64,000 bases of DNA. It comes from Megalonaias nervosa (lineage: Eukaryota; Mollusca; Bivalvia; Unionida; Unionidae). The notes under the pieces were generated by a model. That model searched no databases, was not told where the DNA came from, and saw only the letters and a program-made list of their open reading frames with translations. Numbering within the stretch: the stretch's first letter is position 1; each line of letters starts with the position of its first letter. The stretch is taken from contig JAECUM010009780.1 of NCBI GenBank assembly GCA_016617855.1, positions 25,659 through 89,658 on the forward strand, given 5' to 3'. Made by a program: the position numbers and the translations under genes. Shown here one piece after another: positions 1 to 12,360 of this stretch.

Positions 1-145
1 TGCTCATGTAATTCAGGGATCATGCACAAGTTGAAACATGCATCTGGCCTAAGGGAGCTAGATTCTGAGCATCTCATTGTAAAGCCTTATGGTTCAAATC
101 ATTTCAACAACATTTTAAGGATGTTTGCTTGTGAAATGTTTAGTT

Positions 146-386
146 GGGTTTGGTTTTGTGGAGTTAATCTCCATTTTTCAGCACATGATACAATGCTGCC
201 ATTATGTTTGGTGGAGGAAGAACCTGGGAATACCCCAGGGAAAAACCCACTATGGGAAGCTTCTGGCAAGCTTTCTCACATAATCCACATTGCTCGAGCC
301 AAGATTCAAACTCGCACATACTAAGGTGAGGTGTGTGAGTGATCTTTAAATGTGAGTACCTTAGACCATTTGACCATCCAGGGCCA
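146..386 (-). mobile_element. SINE family B, copy 1
   Basis: The copy reads right to left. Its right end has a tRNA-like promoter head in reverse (GGTCAAATGGTCTAAGG as an A-box-like region, then a B-box-like segment). The left end has the family tail (TTAA..CCATTTTTCAGCACATGAT on the + strand). The same order is seen at 19041, 45931, 46193 and 50663. The body shared by all copies includes GGTGGAGGAAGAACC and GGCAAGCTTTCTCACA. It is quite diverged. Confidence 0.75.
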
Positions 387-396
387 TGTGAAAAGT

Positions 397-735
397 TGGG
401 ATTATTAAAATGAGTACTCTGTCACTAATTGCCCATAAAAACAGTACTCTGTCACTAATTGCTCATAAGAAGAGTATTCTGTCACAATTTGCCCATAAAA
501 GAATACTGTCACTAATTGCCCTTAAAAAGAATACTCTGTCACTAAATGCCCATAAGAAGAGTACTGTCATTAAATGCCCATAAGAAGAGTATTTTTCACT
601 GTTTGACCACATAAAGAGTACTCTGTCATTAAATGCCCATAAAAAGAGTACTCTGTCACTAAATGCCAGTAAAAAGAGTACTCTGTCAATATTTGCCCGT
701 AAGATGATTACCTGTCACTAATTGCCCATAAAATT
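397..735. repeat. 30-bp tandem repeat, about 11 copies
   Basis: Degenerate units of the form AGTACTCTGTCACTAATTGC followed by CCATAAAAAG repeat head to tail. Divergence and small indels indicate an old array. No open frame runs through it. Confidence 0.9.
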
Positions 736-2086
736 ATTTAAAAATTCATCACTGGTCAGAGATCATAGATTCTTTTTATCCAATGCAGAGAAAAACTATT
801 ATGTTGATGTGTTCTTTATATTCATTATAACACAATTATTGTGATCACGCTGGTTTTCTGCCATAAATCAATAAAGATTTCCAAAGGTGTTGCATTCTTT
901 TCATTGACTTTATGATTTTCTTTAACAGAACCATATTGTGGTTATTAAACTTTTTAGTATATGAGAAATTTTCTTTTCATTTTTGATAAGGGACAGAAGT
1001 CAGTCAAATCATTTTATAGCTAGTCAGTGGGAGACAAAGATCATATCACTTCGATACACCTACGTAAAATGTGATGTCATGTCAGTGACATCAAAATGTA
1101 ATGATTATATCATTCAAAATGCACAGTAAATGTGAATTTCACAAAAAATGGATTACTTTAACTTTGCATACTATATATGATTTTTATTCTGTCGTGATAA
1201 ATTTCCAAACATGAAACTGTCTATAGATTACTTGCCCAAAAAAATACTTATTACTGTCAAATAGTTACTGCACCAGGACCTCCATTTTATTTAAGTTTAA
1301 AATGAACCCGTTCCAAAATTTTATGATGGATTTTTTAAAAATGAAGTCCAGGGTCATGTTTCTCCCAGATCCAAAGAGTCCATTATAAAACTGTAGATAG
1401 TGGAAGTCCTGGAGGAAGGGACTTGAACTACTCACTACAGAGAGTTCTGACTGTATCTTTAGAACCTGTTTGTGGTATAGAAACATGTTCATTGACTCCA
1501 TTCAAACTTGTCAAAGATTAAGACTTGTAACCAGGGATTATAATGATCGTCAGCATAGACAGTTTCCTGTCTGGATGAAAAATTAAATTGTTTGTTTATT
1601 TTTTGTGTCATGATCTTTTGTATTTTAGGAAAATGTTAAACAAAAAGTTTGACATCACTAGTGGCATGTTTGTGAGAATAGGCAATATGAATCTATCAGT
1701 AGTTTAGTAGCTGTCATGAATTTATTAAAATGTCATTGGCTCACTTTTTATGCTAGAATGATCACTAAAGGCATTTACCTTTCCATGTTACTCCCAGCAA
1801 TTGTGGCACTTTATTCTCGCAATTGGTCTGTACTGGACTTGCCAAATAAATTCTTTGAATGGACATGTATGATGTATTCAGGGTATTGTACTTTGAGTGT
1901 TATATCTGTCCTTATTGATGATTTAATCTTTGCCTTTAATAATTCATTTATCTGAGAATGTCTATAACATTATGCCTATACCTACCTTAAAGGGATGACT
2001 TACCTATCAACAGCCTGGAACAAAACCTCTAGCTGCCATTGTACTGAATTATGGTATAACAATCTCATATTTTTAGGGCCATGCAA

Positions 2087-2386
2087 TTTGAGGTGGGAAT
2101 CCTATGGTAAATTTGAGGTGGGAGTCCTGTAGTAAATTAGAGATGGGAGTCCTATAGTAAATATAGAGATGCGAGTCCTGTAGTAAATTAGAAATGGGAG
2201 TCCTATAGTAAATTAGAGGTCAGAATCCTGTTGTAAATTAGAGGTCGGAGTCAGTAGTAAATTTGAGATGGGAGTCCTGTAGTAAATAAAAGATGGGAGT
2301 CCTATAGTAAATTAGAGATGGGAGTCATGTAGTAAATTAAAGATGGGAATCCTGTAGTAAATTAGAGGTGGGAGTCCAATAGTAAC
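2087..2386. repeat. 25-bp tandem repeat, about 12 copies
   Basis: The unit is about AGATGGGAGTCCTGTAGTAA plus ATTAG. The spacing between successive GGGAGTCC motifs is 25 bases. Copies differ by point changes (CTGTAG versus CTATAG). Confidence 0.9.
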
Positions 2387-3345
2387 CACATTTTCCATCC
2401 ACTGGTCCATCTGTCAGTAAGATCATCTGGCTAACAGTTCACAAGTTTCTGACAACATGTTCACACATTTCTGACCATCTGTTTAAATGTTGTACTGGTA
2501 ACCACCAGCTTTCTGCATCCCATGCACTTAATTGGTAGGTGAATTGCCTATTATACCATGGCTTGTACAACCATGAAAACTTTTACCAACTCCTTGAATT
2601 TATCTGATGGATACAAAACATTAAAACTGAATAAAAGAACTTTTTATTATTTACCTTTTTTTACATTTGTGGATTTATAAGAATAAAGACTTTTAGAATT
2701 TTAGTTGATTTAAAAAGTATATCCTGATCGTCTTGAATTGAATGATTAGACATCTTAAAGGTGTATGTGATAGCTGGTCTCTAATTCTCATACACTTGTA
2801 AATACTAGCATATGGTATTCTGTTGTTGGGGGGTGGGGTGCTACTAATAGAGCCAGCATTAATTAACTTAAGAGCAATTTATGCAAATAGTAATAAGCTT
2901 TAATAAATATTCTTTGCACAGAATAACTAAACTGCTATACAGAAATTTGAACACAGATACTTTCTTTAATATTCCCAGGATTGGTTCATGAGCATGTAAA
3001 TTGTAATTTGACTGGTTTTAGTTCTGTACTGAATAACGGGATTTAGAAGAAAAGGTATACAATTCACAGTTTGATACCTCTTTTGGTTCTCCATGTTTAT
3101 TAATAAAAAGTGATTATGACAACTTCATCATGCATTTTATTTTAAAGCATGAATCAGAACTTGAGAGGACTGTCTGGAGGACTATGTTGAGATTTAGCAT
3201 GAATAAAGGCCATTCAAAAATACATATATTGAAAGAAGTTAGATTGAGCCATCCATTGAAATGAATCATAATATTCAAACATTGGGAGACAAGTCACCAA
3301 CTCATTGAAGGACATTAGTTCAGTATGATTATTTGGTTTGGTAAA

Positions 3346-3648
3346 TGTGTATATGTGATTTGGATTTTTAATGTATCTTTGACAAGTTTTCAGTCATGAT
3401 GTCTGCAGTGTGGCAGTTTGTAGTGATGTCTAGCACTGGGGCATCATGCCGCAGACATGTAGCATCATGTCCCACCCAGTCATGTTACCTTAACACCAGG
3501 TCAATCAGTCCTAACACTAACCTCTTAATGATGAGTGCCAAGTGAGGCAGCTGGAAGCACCATTTTTATAAGTCTTTGGTATGACTCTGCCAGGGTTCGA
3601 ACCTGTAACCTTCCGCATCCAAGGCAGACACGCTAACCTTTCTATTCT
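3346..3648 (-). mobile_element. SINE family A, copy 1
   Basis: The reverse-oriented body begins with the tail (GTGATTTGGATTTTTAA) and runs through the conserved GGCATCATGCCGCAGACATG segment to a tRNA-like head with a B box (GGTTCGAACCTGTAA on +). The outermost part of the head (the GGCCACCGGAGCGGTC end of complete copies) is missing or too diverged to see. Eight related copies occur in the window. Confidence 0.85.
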
Positions 3649-4149
3649 AATTTAACAAAGGAAATATTGTCTTTTCAGTTTTTAGTACATCATGATATAT
3701 AACTGCAGACAGTCATACAGATCGGCAGACAGACTAAAACTTTTAAGTTGCGGAGTTTGTTGTTTGTTATTTTAAGGAAATTTATCTCTGTCCGATGTTT
3801 CTGCTTGTTTATTATGCGGTTGCTAGGATCAATCATATTGATAGGATAAGAGCTGTATCAGTAATACTAATAATAATGGACTTGGCGAAATCCAACAAAT
3901 TGGTTAGGAATAAAACGATTGGAACTTGGTGACCTGAACTTGATGAGAGATGAAATATTAAGACTCAATTCCATACCATTCTCTCTCTTGCTCGTTCTCT
4001 CAACATATGCATTTATTTATCATGTTTTGTGTGGTTGGAAAAAATATTGGATCAAGCCTATACATGTATGCATTTAGAATAGGAGTCTTATATCACCATC
4101 GGATGTAATATGTATGATATTGTTTGTTTGTTTTTTAATTGTATGATCA

Positions 4150-4468
4150 GACCGCTCCGGTGGCCTAGTGGTTAGAGTGTCTGCCTCTGATACGGGAGGT
4201 CGTGGGTTCGAACCTCGGCTGAGTCATACCAAAGATTTGTAAAAAATGGTACTTAACAGCTCCTCGCAAGGTGCTCAGCATTAAGAGATTAGTGTTAGAA
4301 CTGGTTGGCCTGGTGTCAGGATAATGTGACTGGGTGGGGCATGATGCTACATGTCTGCTGCATGATGCCCCAGTGCTAGACATCACTATAAACTGCCACA
4401 CTGCAGACATCGTAGCAATATGACTGAATTTTTTTAAGCTATGTTAAAAATCCAAATCACACTTACAC
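4150..4468 (+). mobile_element. SINE family A, copy 2
   Basis: This is a full-length, tRNA-derived copy: GACCGCTCCGGTGGCCTAG (A-box region TGGCCTAGTGG), B box GGGTTCGAACCTC, then the body and an A-rich, CA-ending tail (TCCAAATCACACTTACAC). The intact pol III boxes show the tRNA origin. The head is followed by a SINE body and has no acceptor-stem closure, so it is not a tRNA gene. Confidence 0.9.
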
Positions 4469-4599
4469 ATAACTGTATGAACATTAAGTGGCTGCTGATG
4501 CTGTGATGAAATTAATTCAGGTTTATTATGTAATCTAACAGAGCAGTGAACACACAGAAACAATTCAGTTAGACATGTATTTTGACACTTTTTTTTTTC

Positions 4600-4697
4600 A
4601 GAACCGCAAGTAGGTAAATGGATGGTGGGATTCAAGTCCTCACTCTTTATAGTTGCAAATCTGGCCCGTTAACCACTGAGTCACCAGGGCTCTTTTT
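4600..4697 (-). mobile_element. Isolated tRNA-like SINE head
   Basis: Read on the minus strand this has an A-box-like TGACTCAGTGGTTAACGGG and a B-box-like GACTTGAATCCC at normal spacing. No family A or B body follows, so it belongs to another tRNA-derived SINE or a truncated copy. Confidence 0.5.
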
Positions 4698-6149
4698 AAA
4701 CATTTCACATCCTGTTTTTGGGGGGGGGTTTGGGTCCCTTGTTGTATATGGAATATGTTTTCTTTTGTCTCTTTTTGTAATCTTGGTGATTTCCATCATG
4801 GAAAAAAATAATTTTAATTGCTGTGAAAATTGTCAATAATGTAATTGTTGTGTATTGATGAAAGGTGTTAACATATATACTACATTATGCCTTTGCTTCT
4901 AAAATTGAAATAAAGAGAAATTTGCTGATAGGGCAACACTTTAAAATAGAAAGCACTTAAAAATAGAAAACATTTTAATTTATCAAACACTTGAAAATAG
5001 TTGCCTTTGAACACAAAGGCTCATGATTTATATACTGTACTGTACTAAAGAGTGCATTTAATCATTTTTAATGCCGACTTGTTCAATCTATTCATATCAT
5101 TTCAGAATTTTGTTTCATTTCTTATTATTGTACTGCCAATAAATGTGTATATTTAAGAACATACTTCTGTCTACACATTTGTTAAATGTTATTTTTAAAA
5201 ATGCTGCTGAAGCTATGGGATTCATATACCCTGTGGGGTTTTTTAAGTTTTAACTTTAAAATGTAGTTTTTAATAAATTCCAGCAATTTCAGATCATAAC
5301 ATTTTCCTGATAGAAAGTTAAGCCAGCCATTACAGCTCTGACATGTACAAATTTTTAAAAATTGTTCAGGTGTGTATCAAAAATGATTATTAATATGTAC
5401 AGAAACAATGCATATTTATGAATGTTCATAGTTGATCAGCAATTCAGTGCAACAGTTGTAGCATTTGTAATGTGCCAGAATGATTTCAGTGCACTGAATT
5501 GGTGACTGCAATGCTTTAAGACAGTTGTGACAGGCCTTAATGAAAATGTCACTCTCCGGGGGGCAGTGGTCAAAGCATTGCATTCCAACATGGAATGAAA
5601 CAACCATGCAAATCAGCACAGCAGTAATGCAATGGAATATACAAAAACAGTAATGCAATGCAGTGCAACAGAAATGCATCTTTGTTCTCTTGCACAGAAT
5701 GGACCAGGGACTGTAATGGTAAAAAATGTCAGTTTCAGAGTTCTGGCCAAGGGGGAACACCACTAACCATCTTTACCCCTCCTGCTTTGGACTAATTTTA
5801 AAACTCAGTATGTGTGCATGTATGAAAATTGTATCTAGTCATTTCCTTTATCATGGGTGTTCCAGGTCAGATCCTTGTTGTATGAACAATTCCAGGCAAA
5901 GGCATGAAGGTTTAATTTGGACATTTTACTCTCGAGTTAATCTTCCCCAAATCTGCAGGATATCTGGGGATTAGGTATGCAGTTATGTAATGGATACCTG
6001 TCGATCAACACTGGTATGTTAATTGTAATAAATGATTTCCATCTCTGTAGCCTGTCTGAAGAAGTAATTATCATTTCTTTGTTTGATTTTGAAAAATGCC
6101 TAGAAGTGCATGAGATATGTCCAAATAACAAGTTTACAACCTTTTTCAT

Positions 6150-6915
6150 TTTCAAACCAATAACTTGTTATTATTGAATGCTGTTCAATCATATGGCCTA
6201 CTTTTTTTTCAACTGTATCATTTGGAAACATTTTGAATGGCTATACATTCAACATGCTGCAGTATTTCCCAAGAAAGAATGTACATTGACAAAAGAAATT
6301 TGTGGCCTGTTTAGTTACAAAATGCCTATGAAATATCAAGAACTTTACAATAAAGTTCTTGGATTTGTTTTAAAGCCAGGTGAGCTCATGGTACAGTGTG
6401 ACCCTACATGCATTGTGTGTCATCCATCATGTGTCAACATTTGATGTTTTAAACTTATACTTAAAAGCCATGGGGCCAGTTTCAGCCAAATTTGGCAGAG
6501 AGCATCCTAGTATAAAGAGCTTTCAAATTTATACAAATGATGCAAATCCATTATCATGGCTGCAAAAAATTGACGAATATTTAAACCTGCTCACGAGAAT
6601 TTGACCATTGGCAACGTTGCAAAAAGGACTTGAAAAATTTATTTAAAAGATTCTGATCCACAAATATTGAAATTGCTAAAACCTCTTTGAAAAACTTTTT
6701 AATGACTTTTCTCAACTAAATTTTTGAAAGAAAGTATAATGTCATAAATGGCATTCAGATTTTCACAAATGATGCCAGTCTGCCATCAGATGTGGTCACT
6801 GTTACTACTGACCTCTCAAAAAACATTGGACAGATTTTGACAAAGTTACATTTAGCTATTAGACAGATGCTAGCCATGTGAGCAATCTGATACCCGCTTG
6901 GGCCTCTTGTTTTCT
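6150..6915 (+). repeat. Dispersed element with GC hairpin-like 3' end
   Basis: Phrases typical of repeated non-autonomous elements occur, such as CCAGTTTCAGCCAAATTTGG, then a tail GCTAGCCATGTGAGCAATCT and a short CCCGCTTGGG hairpin followed by CCTCTTGTTT. The tail resembles a very common 3' end of dispersed repeats in mollusc genomes (recollection, not checked). No coding frame is convincing. The left edge is uncertain. Confidence 0.4.
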
Positions 6916-7098
6916 GTTACAAAAGAACACACTGGCATATTATTCTGAATCAGTTGCATCACAGTTTTGAAGATACTTTTTATGAACTGCAAAAAGACAA
7001 AGATGAAACACCATTGATATTCAGATTTAGATCAATAGCGCAGTAATAAAAAGAGTATGCTTAGCGGTCAAGATAGCATATGCAGTACATTTTTGATG

Positions 7099-7287
7099 CA
7101 GCAAAACCTGACTTAACAGACCACTATTTTGAGAGACCACTTGTCATTTGAAAGCAAAATTCATAATGCAGGGATTATTATGGTTATGTAATGTGATCAC
7201 TTCAGTTGAGAAACCATCAGTCTTGAGAGACCATATTTTGTTTTTGGAAGCTTTAGGTTGTGGTTTTTCAAGGTAGGTTTTACTTGA
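7099..7287. mobile_element. Possible degenerate pogo/Tigger-like MITE
   Basis: CAGCAAAACCTGACTTAACA at the left resembles pogo/Tigger termini. CAAGGTAGGTTTTACTTG at the right is roughly its inverse. Repeats of GAGAGACCA lie inside, as in the clearer element at 23917. No TA duplication is visible at the edges, so this is tentative. Confidence 0.35.
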
Positions 7288-8358
7288 AACAGGGTCATAT
7301 TCATGTAGATATGTGTATATGTGTTGGTACATGCTTTATGCAAAATATAATACTTGGATCAGCTATGGTAAATAGTACACCTTGTTTCAGTGCTCATCAG
7401 AGTCAGTGAGTTAACTTGATTACCAAGTTGAAAACATTGTATCTGCTCAGCAAAGTGTAGATTGGTCAACTCCCAGTACTGAAGTGTTAAATCTGCATGT
7501 ATGAATAAACATTGAACTATAAACATCAGATGAGAACCATTCTTTTGAAACACCAATTAATAGACTTGATCTGATAGCATAGTTGTGAACTCAAGCACTG
7601 TGAGTATAGATTTAAATTAGAAACATTACATGTTAGTATTTAAATATTGTATACCATATTCATCTAAAGGAACATCTCATACTGTTTTAATTCTTTCTTA
7701 TATTCGATCTCCTTTTCAGCTCATGTAGCCATAGGGCCAAGTGATCTAATCTGCATCAAGTGTTTATGATCCATCTTCAGTTGTCTTTCAGACATTGCTA
7801 ATTTCAATTGCAATAATGTAATACCTGCTAGTACTGCATTGCTTTCCTTTACAGGGACTCTAGTCCCCAGTCCAATCTAATTATTTCCTTTTCCAATTAG
7901 TATTGGTGGGCTTAAATTGAACAGAGCAACATCCCAGTCTGAGATTTTAAAGTCACTGCAAACATATGGAGTGCACGTACCCTTTTTTTCTTTGAACAAT
8001 GTACGTGTTACATGCTGTCTTGTTTGGCTTCAATTGTCTTCTTGGCATTCTCCCATCTTCTGTATTGATTGAGTGTCCGTATCTTCAGTCCATGCTTTAT
8101 TTCAGTGTTAACGGTGTTCTTTTCGTAAATATTTTTGGCGCAGTTACACCTTACTTATGAAGAAGTGCTTATTTAAATTATATGGCGCTTGTACTTAATT
8201 TAGCCTTGTGCTAAAAATAAACCATGATGTCATTGCCTCGGCTGCGGCCATATTGTTTTCGGACAAAGCCGCTAGCAACGCGTAGTAACACGAATGCTGG
8301 CAGCATTTTGAAATTTATAAAAAAGCTATATATTCTTCTGGAAAAGTAATTATTTAAT

Positions 8359-8565
8359 ATGGTGACCACTGAGCATTGTTGCTATGGTTCATGTACAAGT
8401 GATTTGAGGTACCAGAAAGATGGTGTTTGGTTCATTGGATTTGGACACGGTTTTCCAAAGCCTGACAAGGAGAAAGGTGTATGCGATGGGTACATCATTG
8501 CAGCCGATGTGATTTTACAATTAAAAAATGTGACAAAGGATACATATATATGTAGTTTGCACTAA
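8359..8565 (+). pseudogene. Transposon THAP-like zinc finger fragment (N-terminus of transposase)
   Basis: The 68-residue frame opens MVTTEHCCYGSCTSD and ends TKDTYICSLH. Cysteines at 7, 8 and 12, then CSLH at 65-68, give the C-x4-C ... C-x2-H layout of THAP fingers, which bind transposon or promoter DNA. The central part has lost the expected Trp/Cys block (KEKGVCDGYIIAADV). A stop follows the final His at the point where the sequence jumps to the C-terminal end of a transposase in another frame, so this is a deletion product. Confidence 0.7.
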
Positions 8566-8741
8566 CTAAAGATATTGCCAAGCATAGGATACATGTTGAA
8601 CGGTCCATTGAGAGAATTAAGAAATTTAGACTTACAGAAAGTAATCCCACTCATTATTCAGCCTGTCTTTTCTCAATGTGTATTTTGTATAGGTTGTTTA
8701 GTCAATTTTCAAAATCCTCTTGTGCAGTAATTACAATCTAG
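8562..8741 (+). pseudogene. Transposase C-terminal fragment (DDE_Tnp_4-like)
   Basis: This frame is shifted relative to the THAP fragment and has 59 codons plus TAG. It starts LTKDIAKHRIHVERSIERIK and continues KFRL. The R-x-HVER-x-I-x-RIK-x-FR signature is typical of the last helix region of DDE_Tnp_4 transposases of Harbinger/ISL2EU-type elements. The catalytic DDE residues upstream are deleted. A possible AATAAA follows at about 8784. Confidence 0.7.
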
Positions 8742-9530
8742 GAAGTTTGTATTATTCTGAAATTCAACATACATATGCAGACAATAAAGTTATTTTGACA
8801 TATACTTTCCTGTTGTTTGTAAAATGTGTATCATTTTAAGGCTAGCTGTCATCGTTAGAGACAGTTGTTTTTGTATTACTTTTTCTATCAGCACATTCAG
8901 ACAATTATACTTCCAGACAAAATGTAATTATATACTTTTTCAATTAAGAAAATGTGTTATGTACATAGCATAAATATATGAAATGAAAATAAACATAAAT
9001 TTTCTCTCATTTTTTTAACATTGTTACCAATTTACACATGAGACTCAGAAAAAGGGTAATATGAAATCACTAATGCATATTACCAAACCAACTTACATTG
9101 ATATATTTCTTGATCAAATATCTTGAATATATATGCCAAATTTGCAGAATGTTGCATGAGCCATATTTAATTAAACCCTTTTATACCTATATGCATTAAA
9201 ATAACATTCACTACGCAGAGTTTAAATTGATGCACAAAGCAAAGTAGAAATAGTAACTATACTACATGTACATTCCTCTTTCTTTACATGTTTAGAACAT
9301 CAATCACATATAACAACACTTCATTCAGACAATTTAATGGGGGGCAGTTCCCTTGGAATTTTCATCTCAAAATATTCAGGGAATATGTATTGGTGATGAA
9401 ATTCTATCAACTTGTACATTATACTGTTCCAAAAAGATTCATCAGATCTGATCCTAAGAATTACACAGTCTACATCTGATTAAACCACAAAATCACACCA
9501 GGGAACATTCATCACAGCCATCTGCAACAA

Positions 9531-9533
9531 TAC

Positions 9534-9567
<34 letters not shown>

Positions 9568-9831
9568 TAGAAGAATAACAATAGAAAAAATAATCATTAA
9601 CACATATAACAGTAGCTTTTATTGCTTACATATGCATGCAATTATGACAAAATTACCGGGATTATTTGCGATGATAATAATAATAATAATAATAATAATG
9701 AGTAGAAGAATAATAATATCCAAAAAAACCATCAGATAACAGTAACTTTTATTACTTACATATCTATTCAATTATGACAAAGTTACAGGGATTATTTGCG
9801 ATCTAATAATAATAATAATAATAATAATAAT
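9531..9831. repeat. Three (AAT)n tracts in two diverged direct repeats
   Basis: (AAT)n runs at about 9531-9567, 9673-9699 and 9804-9831. The last two each follow GGGATTATTTGCGAT, and the segments before them (AACAGTARCTTTTATTRCTT and ATTATGACAAARTTAC) are direct repeats about 125 bases apart. The block lies in the ISL2EU-like element. Confidence 0.85.
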
Positions 9832-10206
9832 ATCAATAATGAAAGGATAATATAAGCACTGGAACAATAACAACAATAATAATAACAATAATAAATTGCA
9901 CTTGTAAATTTGAATATCAACATAATGGTGGGTGTTACATGGTGCCTTGTTGTTTCAAACGGTACAAAACCATACAAGAATGTACAGTTATAAATCAAAC
10001 ACGTCACAGTGACTTCTGGTTTTTATGATTAATGTATACATAAAATATACTGCAGATAGGAAAAAAAAATCGACATTTTGTTATTTACAACACTTTGCAT
10101 ACAGTAAAGTACTGAAAATACAAAATGCACGATTGAAGAAACGATCGTAGTCCAGAAAACATAAATACACTAGGTCCCATCATGCATAGTATTTGTTTTG
10201 ACTCAC

Positions 10207-10373
10207 CTTTTAAGCAGAATGCTACTTTTTCCGTTTTTGGGCAAGCCTTGACATTCTAACCATCGCTGTAACTGAATATTGGAATGCTCATCTATATTCG
10301 GATGAACAAATTTAGCGCCTGGTACATCGTTTTTAGTAATAACAATAATATAGAAAGTATCACTGGTTGCCAT
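10207..10373 (-). pseudogene. First exon of the transposon's second gene (SAP-like, YqaJ partner)
   Basis: On the minus strand ATG at 10373-10371 opens 55 codons that end in AAAAG|GTGAGT, a strong splice donor at 10206. The protein includes NDVPGAKF and LQRWLECQGLPKNGKSSILL, a SAP-like helix-turn-helix (L-x-RWL-x3-GL-x3-G-K) of the kind that starts the YqaJ-type proteins of ISL2EU transposons. No continuing exons were found before the + strand gene, so the gene is truncated by the internal deletion. Confidence 0.65.
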
Positions 10374-10949
10374 TATGCTGGTTCGTCTTGTCTGAAAATC
10401 TATTTTTAGAAACTAATGTCACTGTGTGTGACGTATCAAAGAGGTTAAAAGTACAAGCGCCATTGCCCTTCATTGTTCTGTTGATAATATTGTTTATCTA
10501 GAATTTTAGTTTCAGAAATTTTTTTTGTTTTGCATGAATTTTTATCAATCAGAGTTTATGATGTTGCAAGATGTGGGCACATGAATGTCCTATGGTAAAC
10601 TCATCCATCATACTTAGTTTGTGCAGGGTGTGCATGTGGAATATCTATCCAGTTTGTTGCCTTTGTTCTGACCATATGTGAGACTTCACTGAAAATTGCT
10701 GCACATATAGGGGTAGGAAGAAATTACTCATCTTCTTGATCTAGTCCTGTGATGGGGAAGACTACTATCCCTATGAGCAAGAACATTTTGCAGTGTCTTG
10801 TGGTTAGGAGATCACCTAAGATTTATGATTCTTGTAATGATGCAATCAGTGCCATGAAAGGATAGGTCCTTGGCCCCTCCTACAGGAGGAAAAATACCCA
10901 AGAGTGAATTGCCCATCCAGCTTAGGAACAAGCAAATCCCTCTCAAGGT

Positions 10950-10951
<2 letters not shown>

Positions 10952-11036
<85 letters not shown>

Positions 11037-11343
11037 TGTGGATTTTTAACATAGCTTTAACAATTTTTCAGTCATATCACTATGATGACTGCAGTGTGGC
11101 AGTTTATAGTGATGTCTAATACTGGGGCATCATGCCGCAGACATGTAGCATCATGTCCCTCCCAGTCACATTATCCTGACACCAGGCCAACTAGTCCTAA
11201 CTAACCTCTTAATGCTGAGCGCCGAGCACAGCAGCTATTAGTACCATTTTTATAAGTCTTTGGTATGACTCGGCCAGGGTTCAAACCAACAACCTCCCAC
11301 CTCTGAGGCAGACACTCTAACCACCAGGCCACCGGAGCAGTCC
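10952..11343 (-). mobile_element. SINE family A, copy 3, with long (TG)n tail
   Basis: On the + strand about 84 bases of (GT)n at 10952-11035 run straight into ATGTGGATTTTTAACATAGC (the inverse tail) and the family body. The copy ends at the head, ACCAGGCCACCGGAGCAGTC, at about 11342. The copy is full length and the head keeps recognisable A and B boxes. Confidence 0.9.
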
Positions 11344-11344
11344 C

Positions 11345-12360
11345 TAATGAATGAGTTTAGTGAATCATGCCTTCCTGAGAGAGAAGACCAGCAATATTGT
11401 TTGGATAAATATGATGTGCTCTTGTCTATCAGAACTTCGTCGCTGGACTGGTCTTCGTTCAGTTACCAGGTGCAGTCACTGAAAGGTGGTCACCGGTCTT
11501 CAAAACACCAGTCACTGGTTACATGGGTTTGATAATTGGTCTGAGGACAGGGATGAGTCAATAGCGCCCCCCCCCCCCAATTTTATGTTGCCAGTTTAAT
11601 CCAAGTGGGAATATTGAGTTGGGTTGTATTCACTCTTCTAGGGAGGAAGATCAGATTAGCATCTTCCCTCCATACATTTCCTTTTAATTCCAATAGATTG
11701 TGACTTCCCAACTTCCTTCCAGAAAGTGAGTCTTCCTTCCTTCCATGGCACCATGCAAGTCACTCTATTGGTTTCAAGATGGGGTGGACATTACAGACCA
11801 TGGACCTTCTGCAATCCCATTCATCCACAATGTCTCCCTCATTGGAGAGAGATACTGTAAGTGATTGTCCTTGTCTTGCCACTGGAGCGAGCTTAGGATA
11901 GTGATGTCATTTCCATCATGGTAGAATCTTAGAGGAACCAGTGGCGTATTCCCTCCTCCTTCATTGGGGTCCCCAGTTCATTCCCACCTGTTGGGCCAGG
12001 TGTTGGTGGAGGAGGAAGTTTGAAGTAGTGAACAAAGACTTGTGTTGTAAGACTTCTGGCACAGAGAACAAAAAGATTCTCTCCAGACTAGAGGGGCCCT
12101 TTAAGACGTCATCTGATGCTGATCTTGCTGCTTCCACACTCTGCGATGATCCAGGAACTTGTGTGGAAGTTTTCACTGTGACACGTTTATCAGGAAGCAG
12201 AATGGGTGGCCAATCCCTCTCTTATGCTTTTTCTACTGGTTTCTTGTCCAGTTATCAAATCAAATTGCCAGCTCGGCCCCTTAACACTCTCCCCCCCCCT
12301 TTCCAAAGACTGGGACATGATAAGTTGGGATATCAGCTGGGGTGCTAAACTCAATGGTAT
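11345..12360. other. GC-richer block with coding-like frames, unidentified
   Basis: Composition rises compared with its neighbours. The minus strand holds a 71-codon frame (12176-11961) whose similar-looking register continues across stops on both sides, and the + strand has an overlapping 135-codon frame at 11941. Neither has a motif I recognise. A decayed transposable-element gene is the simplest reading. Confidence 0.3.

Larger units (their letters stand above)
8184..10461 (+). mobile_element. ISL2EU-like DNA transposon, internally deleted, AT target duplication
   Basis: Terminal inverted repeats GGCGCTTGTACTT (8184-8196) and AAGTACAAGCGCC (10449-10461) match over 13 bases, with weaker similarity beyond. 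Both ends are flanked by AT. Inside are a THAP-type N-terminus and a transposase C-terminus on the + strand, and a minus-strand first exon with a SAP-like motif. That pairing is what I know of ISL2EU-type elements, which carry a THAP/DDE transposase gene and a YqaJ-nuclease gene. The catalytic DDE core and the YqaJ domain are absent, so the copy is non-autonomous. The interior 8800-10200 is AT-rich with three (AAT)n tracts. Confidence 0.8.

Noticed and set aside
10846..11119. Open frames of His-Thr and Cys-Val repeats on both strands
   Set aside because: They are translations of the (GT)n tail of a SINE, with no protein meaning.
11941..12348. 135-codon + strand gene
   Set aside because: The minus strand is equally open over the same interval and no domain is recognised; kept only as a coding-like relic.
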